64,000 nt of DNA. Source: DAHUYF01 sp035945115 (GTDB taxonomy: Bacteria; Pseudomonadota; Alphaproteobacteria; ATCC43930; CGMCC-115725). The position numbers were made by a program, and so were the translations under genes. The notes under the pieces are model-generated. The model was not told the DNA's origin, did no database searches, and worked only from the letters and a program-made list of their open reading frames with translations. Shown here in pieces: positions 56,439-64,000 of this stretch. The stretch lies in the NCBI GenBank assembly GCA_035945115.1, contig DASZAN010000167.1, forward strand, positions 1 to 64,000, written 5' to 3'. Every line of letters begins with the position of its first letter. The first letter of the stretch is position 1.

Positions 56439-57794
56439 TCAGCGCCTGAGGCGAAGCGCGCTCACGCCCGCTGCGGCGACGGCGAAAATCGCGGCGATGG
56501 CGAGCGCCGCGCGCGTGGCGCCGCTGTCGAAGAGGCCGCACATGAGCGCCGCCAGCGCCGCGCCCAAGGTTTGGCCCAGGAGCCGCGCCGTTCCGAGCAT
56601 GCCGCTCGCGCCGCCGGTCCGCTCTTGCGGCGCCGAGGTGATGATGGCGCGGTTGTTCGGCGACTGGAACATGCCGAAGCCGAAGCCGCAGACCGCCATG
56701 CGCCAGCTGATGTCGAAAGCCGTCGGCTGCGCCGGCAACAGCGCCAAGAGCGCGAGCCCGATCGCGAAGGCGACGAGCCCGATGCCGCCCAGGAGGCCCG
56801 CGGGATAGCGATCGGCGAGCCGCCCGGCGATCGGCGCGGCCAATCCCGTCATGACCGGCCAGGGCGTCATCAGCAATCCCGTCTCGACCTGGTCACGGCC
56901 GAGGGCGTCCTGCAGATAAAAAGGTAGCGAGACATAGGCGAGCATCTGTCCCGTGAAGGAGCAGATGGACGTGCCGATCGAGAGCGCGAACATGGGAATG
57001 CGCAGGAGATCGATCGGCAGCAGCGGCGAGGTCTGCGGCAATTGCCGCACCACGAGCGCGATGCCCGCAACCGCCGCACCGACGAATTGCAGCCCGGCAC
57101 TCGTCAGGTTCTCGCCATGGCCCACGCCGTCGATCGCAGTGATGAGGAGGCCGAAGAACACCGCGTTCAAAAGCGCGCTCCAAATGTCGAACCGGCGCGG
57201 CGCGCCCTCGATGCGCGGCAGGGTGCGGGCGACGACGAGCGTCAGAATGCCCGTCGGCACGTTGACGGCGAAGAGCCAGGGCCAGGACGCGACCGAGAGA
57301 ATGCCGGCCGCCACCGTCGGCCCCAGTGCCGATGATGCCGCCACCACCAGCGCATTGATGCCGATGCCGCGGCCGAGGTAGCGCCGCGGCCAGACGAAGC
57401 GGACGAGCGCCGTGTTGACGCTGAGCACGCCCGCGGCGCCGATCCCCTGAATGATGCGCGCGAGTGTGAGCAACGGCAGCGACGGCGCCAGCGCACAGCC
57501 GAGCGAGGCCACGGTGAAGACGAGAAGGCCGATGCGGTAGAGCCGGTGATAGCCCCAGATCTCGCCCAGCGAAGCGAAGGGCAGCATCAAGATGACAATG
57601 ACGAGCTGATAGGCGTTCACCACCCAGATCGAGGCGGCCGCACTCGCATTCAGATCGCGCGCGATGGTGGGAAGCGCCACATTGGCAATGGCGCCGTCGA
57701 GCACCGAAAGAATGATCGCCAGCGCGATCGCCGCCACCGCCCAATAGCGCTGCGGCAGCGGCAGGCCGTCGCGGGGTTCGGTCGTGTCGCTCAT
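56439..57794 (-). CDS. MFS exporter, DHA2 (EmrB/QacA) type
   Basis: A 451-aa transporter with about 14 membrane spans. Motif A-like YHRLYRIGLLVFTVA and the DHA2 motif LARIIQGIGAAGVLSVNTAL are visible, with LDGAIANVALPTIARDLN (motif D1) in the first helix. Such exporters move drugs or metabolites with proton antiport. No regulator or membrane-fusion partner adjoins. It diverges from the dienelactone hydrolase gene across 106 bp. Confidence 0.9.
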   Translation of the reverse strand: MSDTTEPRDGLPLPQRYWAVAAIALAIILSVLDGAIANVALPTIARDLNASAAASIWVVNAYQLVIVILMLPFASLGEIWGYHRLYRIGLLVFTVASLGCALAPSLPLLTLARIIQGIGAAGVLSVNTALVRFVWPRRYLGRGIGINALVVAASSALGPTVAAGILSVASWPWLFAVNVPTGILTLVVARTLPRIEGAPRRFDIWSALLNAVFFGLLITAIDGVGHGENLTSAGLQFVGAAVAGIALVVRQLPQTSPLLPIDLLRIPMFALSIGTSICSFTGQMLAYVSLPFYLQDALGRDQVETGLLMTPWPVMTGLAAPIAGRLADRYPAGLLGGIGLVAFAIGLALLALLPAQPTAFDISWRMAVCGFGFGMFQSPNNRAIITSAPQERTGGASGMLGTARLLGQTLGAALAALMCGLFDSGATRAALAIAAIFAVAAAGVSALRLRR

Positions 57795-57900
57795 GTCGGC
57801 GGATCGCTAGCGCTCCGGCCCCGGGGTGACAAGCGGCGGGGGCGCGGCTAAGCTCACCTCTTCTGCACAAGTTCCGACGCAAGAACCATCGGGAGGGATT

Positions 57901-58596
57901 ATGACCGACGTGACGATCCGCGCCGCGGACGGCGGCAGCTTTTCCGCTTATCTCGCCACGCCCAAGAGCGGCAAGGGGCCGGGCATCGTGCTTATCCAGG
58001 AAATCTTCGGCGTCAACAAGGTGATGCGCGATCTGGCCGACGGCTTCGCCGCGCAAGGCTATACCGTGATGTGCCCCGATCTTTTCTGGCGCCAGGAGCC
58101 GGGCATCCAGATCACCGACAAGACGCAAGAGGAATGGAACAAGGCCTTCTCGCTCTACCAAGGCTTCAATGTCGAGAAGGGCGTCGATGATCTGAAGGCG
58201 ACGCTCGCCGCATTGCGCAAGCATCCGGCGTGCACCGGCAAGGTGGGCTCCGTCGGCTACTGCCTCGGTGGCAAGCTCGCCTATCTCATGGGGACGCGCA
58301 CCGACGCCGATGCCAACGTCGGCTATTACGGCGTCGGCATTCAGGATTCGCTGGGTGAGGCGAAGAGCATCAAGAAGCCGCTGCTGCTGCACGTCGCCGC
58401 CAAGGACCAGTTCGTGCCGCCCGATGCACAGGCCAAGGTCAAGGACGCGCTCAAAGGCAATTCGCTCGTCGCCATCTACACATATAACGAGCAAGATCAC
58501 GCCTTTGCCCGCGTCGGCGGCGCGCATTACGACAAGGCCGCGGCCGATCAAGCGAACGCGCGCACCGCCGAATTCTTCAAGAAAAATCTCGCCTGA
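57901..58596 (+). CDS. Dienelactone hydrolase family protein
   Basis: A 231-aa alpha/beta hydrolase with the DLH-type catalytic Cys in VGSVGYCLGGKLAYLMG (about residue 120), the accessory Glu in IVLIQEIFGVNKVMRDL, the Asp in HVAAKDQFVPPDA and the His in NEQDHAFARVGG. It may hydrolyse dienelactones or other small esters. GGGAGG lies six bases before the ATG. It is followed by a quinone oxidoreductase 13 bases on, so they form a two-gene operon. Confidence 0.92.
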   Translation: MTDVTIRAADGGSFSAYLATPKSGKGPGIVLIQEIFGVNKVMRDLADGFAAQGYTVMCPDLFWRQEPGIQITDKTQEEWNKAFSLYQGFNVEKGVDDLKATLAALRKHPACTGKVGSVGYCLGGKLAYLMGTRTDADANVGYYGVGIQDSLGEAKSIKKPLLLHVAAKDQFVPPDAQAKVKDALKGNSLVAIYTYNEQDHAFARVGGAHYDKAAADQANARTAEFFKKNLA

Positions 58597-58609
58597 GGGA
58601 GGAGCCCAC

Positions 58610-59584
58610 ATGCCCCATGCCATTCGCTTTCACAAGACCGGCGGCCCCGAAGTCCTGCAATGGGAAGAGGTGCAGGTCGGCAAGCCCGGACCCGGCGAGG
58701 CGCGCGTGCGCCACACCGCCATCGGCCTCAACTACGTCGAGACCTATGTGAGGAGCGGCCTTTATCCCGTGCCGCTGCCCAGCGCCCTCGGCACCGAGGG
58801 CGCGGGCGTCGTCGAAGAGGTCGGCCCCGGCGTCACCGACGTGAAAGCCGGCGACCGCGTCGCCTACGTCGGCGGCCCGCAAGGCGCTTACTCCGAGGTG
58901 CGCGTCATGCCGGCCGAGCGACTCGTCGTGCTGCCCAAAGGCATCAGCGAACAGCAAGGCGCCGCGATGATGCTGAAAGGCCTTACGACGCAATACCTCA
59001 TCCGGCAAATCTTCAAGGTGAAGCAGGGCGACACCATCCTCTTCCACGCCGCCGCGGGCGGCGTCGGCCTCTTCGCTTGCCAATGGGCGAAGGCGCTCGG
59101 CGCCACCGTCATCGGCACCGTCGGCAGTGAGGAAAAGGCGAAGCTCGCGCGCGATCACGGTTGCGATCATCCCATCATCTACACGAAGGAAGACTTCGTC
59201 GCGCGCGTCAACGAGCTCACCAAGGGCGAGAAGCTGGCGGTGGTCTACGACTCCGTCGGCAAGGACACCTTCTTCAAATCGCTCGATTGCTTGCGGCCCT
59301 GCGGTCTGATGGTGAGCTTCGGCCAGGCCTCGGGCGCGGTGCCGCCGGTCGAGCTCGGCATCTTCGCGCAGAAGGGCTCACTCTTCTTTACGCGGCCGAC
59401 GCTCAATACCTATGCCGCAAAGCGCGCCGACTACGTGGCGATGGCGAAGGACCTCTTCGACGTCGTGCAGTCGGGCAAGGTCAAGATCGAGATCCACCAG
59501 ACCTACCCGCTCAAAGAGGCGGCGCAAGCGCATCGCGATCTGACGAGCCGCAAGACCACGGGACAGACGATCCTCACCGTCTGA
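58610..59584 (+). CDS. NADPH:quinone oxidoreductase (QOR-type zinc-free MDR)
   Basis: A 324-aa medium-chain reductase: ALGTEGAGVVEEVGPGVTDV in the catalytic domain, nucleotide-binding loop FHAAAGGVGLFACQWAKALG and the QOR signature YDSVGKDTFFKSLDCLRPCG. The zinc ligands of alcohol dehydrogenases are absent, as expected. GGAGGAG precedes the ATG. It likely reduces quinones or enals with NADPH. Confidence 0.92.
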   Translation: MPHAIRFHKTGGPEVLQWEEVQVGKPGPGEARVRHTAIGLNYVETYVRSGLYPVPLPSALGTEGAGVVEEVGPGVTDVKAGDRVAYVGGPQGAYSEVRVMPAERLVVLPKGISEQQGAAMMLKGLTTQYLIRQIFKVKQGDTILFHAAAGGVGLFACQWAKALGATVIGTVGSEEKAKLARDHGCDHPIIYTKEDFVARVNELTKGEKLAVVYDSVGKDTFFKSLDCLRPCGLMVSFGQASGAVPPVELGIFAQKGSLFFTRPTLNTYAAKRADYVAMAKDLFDVVQSGKVKIEIHQTYPLKEAAQAHRDLTSRKTTGQTILTV

Positions 59585-59605
59585 CGTGGAGTAAGCGGAG
59601 AGAGA

Positions 59606-59710
59606 CCCCCCACCCCTCCCTCCCCCTCAAGGGGGGAGGGGGATTCGAAATCTGTGGCGGCAAAAACAAACTGCCCCTTCCCCCTTTGAGGGGGAGGGGT
59701 AGGGAGGGGG
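59606..59710. repeat. G/C-rich palindromic repeat pair after the oxidoreductase gene
   Basis: Two palindromes (CCTCCCCCTCAAGGGGGGAG and CTTCCCCCTTTGAGGGGGAG) are linked by 35 bases, the same arrangement as at 32695-32793. No clear terminator T-run follows. The rest of the 242-bp gap before the lipoprotein gene shows nothing further. Confidence 0.75.
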
Positions 59711-59826
59711 AATGCGCGCTCAGCGGATGACCTTCACGAGCGCAGTGATAGGCCGTGTTCAACTTCTGGACGAATGCCTGGATGCACGGTATTAGTGTAG
59801 CCCTTTGAGCAGGGGAGTACATTCCG

Positions 59827-60549
59827 ATGTTTCAGGTGCGCGCGTTTGCGGCCGTGTTGCTTGCCAGTCTCGTCGCCGCCTGCGGGGCGGGCAGAAACTT
59901 CGCCATGCCAGCCGATGGGGCGCTGAAGCTCGGCGTCACCACGACCAGTGACGCCCTCTCTCTCTTGGGAGCGCCATACCAGAAAAACCAGGAGACGGTG
60001 ACAAGTGTGGCGACGACGGGCGGGCCGGTATCGGTCTTCAGCCCGATCAAGCAACCTGGCACCTACGACCGGTTCACGTACATCTTCCTCGACACATCGC
60101 GCCAGGGTGTCATTAGCGGGGCCCTCGCCGGCGGGAGGCAGAGGCCAGAGCGCGTGCTTCAGCTCGTGTTCTGGAACGGCAAGCTCGTCAGTTACGGCTC
60201 GAACAGCAGCTTCGAGAATGACAGCACCAATTTCGATGAGAACCGCATCGCGCAGATCGAGCGCGGCCGGACTCGTGGTGCCGAGGTGGTGCAGATGATG
60301 GGCAAGCTTCCGTCGGGCACCGCGATCTATCCCATGATCGCGGCCCCTGAAGGGCGCACGATCACCTACAATTTCAGTGAAGCCGATCTGCCCAACAACG
60401 AGCGCCACCGCAAATTCCTGGCGGTTTACCTCGACCGCGATGATGTCGTGCGCGACATGCAGTCGGAGAACACCACCAATCCGCTGCCGATCCAGCCGGC
60501 GGCGCCAGCACCGGGGGTGGTCCCCATCTTCGTGCCGCGGGGAAAGTAG
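59827..60549 (+). CDS. Lipoprotein, SmpA/OmlA-like region
   Basis: A 240-aa lipoprotein. The signal MFQVRAFAAVLLASLVAACG has a lipobox LVAAC. The mature region LKLGVTTTSDALSLLGAPYQ followed by TYDRFTYIFLDTSRQGVISG resembles SmpA/OmlA (BamE-like) domains, which begin with a GxTxxxVxxxLGxP-type motif; a second similar half follows (ERGRTRGAEVVQMMGKLPSG). The C-terminal end is Pro-rich. It is probably outer-membrane; a link to BamE is only suggestive. Confidence 0.75.
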   Translation: MFQVRAFAAVLLASLVAACGAGRNFAMPADGALKLGVTTTSDALSLLGAPYQKNQETVTSVATTGGPVSVFSPIKQPGTYDRFTYIFLDTSRQGVISGALAGGRQRPERVLQLVFWNGKLVSYGSNSSFENDSTNFDENRIAQIERGRTRGAEVVQMMGKLPSGTAIYPMIAAPEGRTITYNFSEADLPNNERHRKFLAVYLDRDDVVRDMQSENTTNPLPIQPAAPAPGVVPIFVPRGK

Positions 60550-60556
60550 GCCCCGC

Positions 60557-61729
60557 TCAGCTTTTTCCGAACAATCTCGCCGACGCGATCCGCGCACCGT
60601 CGCGGAGCGCGCGGAGCTTCGCCCACACCACGTCCTCGGCGACGCGGCCCATGCCGGCCGAGGTGTCGAAGCCGCAATCAGTGCCGGCGATGACGCGCGC
60701 GGGATCGCCCATCGCCTCGGCGACGCGCACGAGGCGATCGGCCACCACCTCGGGATGCTCGACGAAGTTGGTGAGGCTGTCGATGACGCCGGCGATGACG
60801 AGCTGGTCATCGTCGAGCGGCGTCTCCTTGAGGCAACGCACTTCGTGCGCGTGGCGCGGATTGGCAAACGGCAGCACCAGCGCACCCACCTTGGCCTGGC
60901 GGAGGATCGGCAGGATCTCCGCCAGCGGCACATCGCAATCATGCGGCGCCTCGTAGTTGCCCCAGCACACATGCATGCGCACCCGCTCGCGCGGAACGGT
61001 CTCGAGCGCAGAATTGATCGTCGCCACCACGCGCTCGACGAAGGCGAGAAAATCGCCGATCGGCCGGTCCTGATAGGAGACGTGCCGCTCGAGCGCGAGG
61101 TCGGGACAATCGAGCTGCAAGAGAAATCCGGCGCGGTGGATCGCCTCGTATTCATGCTGCAACGCCGCGCCTAACGCCGCGAGATACTTCTCTTCGCTGT
61201 CGTAGTGCTCGTTGCGGATCGCCGCGGCGACGATGCCGGGTGACGGCGCGGTCATGAAAGGCTCGACGAACGGCTCCTCCATCTCCGCGAGCACGGCGCG
61301 GAGCTGCGCACATTCTTCGGCGATGGCGCTGTCGTCGACATAGCGCACCTCGGCGATCGCTTTCGGCATCGCGAAGTTGCTCACCGCTTCCTTGCCGGCG
61401 AGCTGCGCCTCGAGCGCCGATTTGAACATGGGGTAACGCTCGATATCGGCGCGCGGCCAGCGCTTCCAGCTGCCGCCGAAGCCGCTCATGCGGTGGCGCA
61501 GATAAAGGAAGAATCCCTCGCGCTGCTGCTCGCCATTGTTGGCGATGTCGACGCCCGCCTCCGCCTGCTTCGCCACCACCCCGCGCACCGCGTCGAGCGC
61601 CGCCGCCGCGAGCGCGTCATTGTCGACCGCCTCGCCGCGCGCGCGCCGCACATAGAGGTGCGTGAGCGCCCCCGGCCGCGGCAGGCTCCCGGTGTGGGTC
61701 GTCAGAATCCGCTCGTCGCTTCGTTGCAT
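60557..61729 (-). CDS. MetE-like cobalamin-independent methionine synthase family protein
   Basis: A 390-aa protein corresponding to the C-terminal catalytic domain of MetE (or archaeal core MetE/xenobiotic methyltransferase type). Zinc ligands are seen in RMHVCWGNYEAPH (His and Cys) and GTDCGFDTS (Cys), and a Glu segment lies in PFANPRHAHEVRCL. The N-terminus LTTHTGSLPRPGALTHLYVR is the standard start of the short family. It probably transfers methyl groups to homocysteine or another thiol from an unknown donor. No riboswitch was recognised in the 90 bp before it. Confidence 0.85.
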   Translation of the reverse strand: MQRSDERILTTHTGSLPRPGALTHLYVRRARGEAVDNDALAAAALDAVRGVVAKQAEAGVDIANNGEQQREGFFLYLRHRMSGFGGSWKRWPRADIERYPMFKSALEAQLAGKEAVSNFAMPKAIAEVRYVDDSAIAEECAQLRAVLAEMEEPFVEPFMTAPSPGIVAAAIRNEHYDSEEKYLAALGAALQHEYEAIHRAGFLLQLDCPDLALERHVSYQDRPIGDFLAFVERVVATINSALETVPRERVRMHVCWGNYEAPHDCDVPLAEILPILRQAKVGALVLPFANPRHAHEVRCLKETPLDDDQLVIAGVIDSLTNFVEHPEVVADRLVRVAEAMGDPARVIAGTDCGFDTSAGMGRVAEDVVWAKLRALRDGARIASARLFGKS

Positions 61730-61815
61730 ACCTCAACCTCCGCCGCGGCATCATGCGCATTGCCGCGCTCCGCCTCAACCGTGGCGCGGCGGTAGTGAAA
61801 CGACTAAGCGCCCGA

Positions 61816-61990
61816 GAATGACCCTTTCCGCCCTTTAGGGGGAGAGGAAGGGGCCCACGCCGCAGGCGTGGGAAGGTGAGGTGGGTGCCCCACAGGCACG
61901 CTGACGCTACGGAGACACACCTTATCCTCCCATCGCTGACGCGATGGGTCCCTCCTTCTCCCCGCTTCGCGCGGAGAGGGGCACAAAATG
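61816..61990. repeat. Cluster of short palindromes between the MetE-like gene and rho
   Basis: Three palindromes in 175 bp: around CCGCCCTTTAGGGGG, CCCACGCCGCAGGCGTGGG and CTTCTCCCCGCTTCGCGCGGAGA. They are of the dispersed genome-repeat type and end 28 bases before the rho stop codon, so they may serve as rho's 3' structure. No gene is visible here. Confidence 0.6.
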
Positions 61991-62018
61991 GCGCAGAGAT
62001 GTAAGCGAGCGAGCGACG

Positions 62019-63275
<1,257 letters not shown>

Positions 63276-63476
63276 GGTGGAGTCGTCGCCTTGACGGGGA
63301 GGCGGGCCCAAAGGGTTAAGGGAAGGAATGCCGGAAAGGACGAGCGAAGGTCGCGCACGCCCGAACGCTCTCTTTTTTTCCGACGATTCTTGAGGTGGCG
63401 TGGAGGCGCCGCGATCGGGCGCCATCACCCATATCGAAATCTGTCTGCGGAGTCAAATGGCATCGCGAGCGCGCAT

Positions 63477-63929
63477 TTAAAAGGGGCGCGCGACAACCAT
63501 GATCAAGATCAACAGCAGCAGCAGCGTGGGGATCTCGTTAATGAAGCGGAAGAAGCGCGGGGCGTGCGTGTCGCTGCCGTCGGCCAACCCTTTGCGCCAG
63601 CGCGCGAGGCGATGGTGAAACTCGGTGAGGCCAGCCACGGCGGCGAGCTTGAGGTAGATCCAGCCCTGGTGCCAATCGACGATGCCCGGCGTCAGCGCCA
63701 GCGCGATGCCGAAAACCCAGGCGGCAATCATCGCGGGGTTCATGATCCCCCGCAGCAATCGCCGCTCCATCAGCGCCAGCGTCGCTGCCGTCTCAGAGCC
63801 GCGTGCGGCGGCGGCGTGATAGACGAAAAGCCGCGGCAGATAGAAGAGCCCGGCCATCCAAGCAATGATGGCGAAAAGATGCGCGGCTTTAAGCCACGGA
63901 TAGGCGGCGGTGAGCCAGGTCATCGCCAC
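63477..63929 (-). CDS. hemJ: Protoporphyrinogen IX oxidase HemJ
   Basis: A 150-aa membrane protein with about four spans: YPWLKAAHLFAIIAWMAGLF with the conserved His and Trp-Met-Ala-Gly, LPRLFVYHAAA, WVFGIALALTPGI, LKLAAVAGLTEFHHRLARW, and NEIPTLLLLLILIMVVARPF. HemJ oxidises protoporphyrinogen in haem synthesis in bacteria lacking HemG/HemY. GTG 63929 with GAGGGG at suitable distance is preferred to ATG 63923. Upstream genes (hemE/hemH expected) lie beyond the window. Confidence 0.9.
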   Translation of the reverse strand: MAMTWLTAAYPWLKAAHLFAIIAWMAGLFYLPRLFVYHAAAARGSETAATLALMERRLLRGIMNPAMIAAWVFGIALALTPGIVDWHQGWIYLKLAAVAGLTEFHHRLARWRKGLADGSDTHAPRFFRFINEIPTLLLLLILIMVVARPF

Positions 63930-63930
63930 G

Positions 63931-64000
63931 CGGGCCCCCTCACCCTGTCCCTCTCCCCGTTGGGGAGAGGGAACGCGCGGTGCCCTTCTTGCCCCTCGCC
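63931..64000. repeat. Palindromic intergenic repeat at the right window edge
   Basis: Contains CCCTCTCCCCGTTGGGGAGA, a 9-bp stem palindrome of the same dispersed family as the other G/C-rich repeats, cut by the window edge. It lies just before the hemJ start. Confidence 0.6.

Overview
The window is high-GC DNA from an alphaproteobacterium, probably of the Rhodospirillales type. The signs are gene order (hisB-hisH-hisA-hisF-hisE-hinT divergent from hslV-hslU, and hemJ beside rho), a DUF1127 protein, a GGAAC-N17-CGTT (EcfG-type) promoter, a sigma32-like promoter before hslV, and G/C-rich palindromic intergenic repeats. No rRNA, tRNA, CRISPR array or prophage was recognised. Genus-level assignment is not possible from sequence reading alone.

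Layout. 1-5.2 kb: end of a branched-chain amino acid ABC transporter operon (livH partial, livG, livF), glutathione synthetase, an XRE regulator and the ComM/YifB ATPase. 5.2-12 kb: an unrecognised 219-aa protein with a 31-aa upstream microORF, a GntR regulator, a frameshifted receiver protein, an adenylate cyclase/TPR protein, a 2OG oxygenase-AlkB pair and a CmcJ-like oxidoreductase with DUF1127. 12-19 kb: a GcvA-like regulator, a lower-GC frame-broken ATPase, two tandem DUF899 proteins with an HTH/TPR regulator, and small unknowns. 19-25 kb: guaA preceded and overlapped by an unusual RHH/SorC-type regulator with a double-palindrome operator. Next to it is a 2397-bp IS1595-type element (22248-24644) whose insertion split a DUF2185 gene; the target duplication and inverted ends are still readable. 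The element carries three passenger ORFs, one with a HEPN-type RNxxAH motif. 25-31 kb: pentapeptide protein, two solute-binding proteins, TauE/SafE permease and a PAS histidine kinase. 31-38 kb: his operon with a translationally coupled GNAT gene, a cupredoxin and hslVU. 38-49 kb: NTF2-like protein, Lrp regulator, B12-binding radical SAM enzyme, beta-lactamase-fold hydrolase, a six-gene envelope operon (ABC ATPase, FtsX permease, LolA-like, outer-membrane protein, membrane protein, winged-helix regulator), an AEC transporter and NnrU. 49-64 kb: lipoproteins, PAS protein, a lutA-lutB-lutC-smr-xre chain, three proline/aromatic envelope proteins, an MFS exporter, dienelactone hydrolase, quinone oxidoreductase, a MetE-like protein, rho and hemJ.

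Functionally this is mostly ordinary chromosome (histidine and GMP synthesis, proteolysis, termination, lactate oxidation, envelope) with two acquired patches: the ATPase at 13.2-14.5 kb and the transposon at 22.2-24.6 kb. The least explained items are the RHH-SorC/guaA unit, the IS1595-borne HEPN-motif passenger set, the LolA-like/FtsX/barrel operon and the 31-aa/219-aa pair. Three genes appear to need a single-base frame correction, which may be real decay or sequence error.
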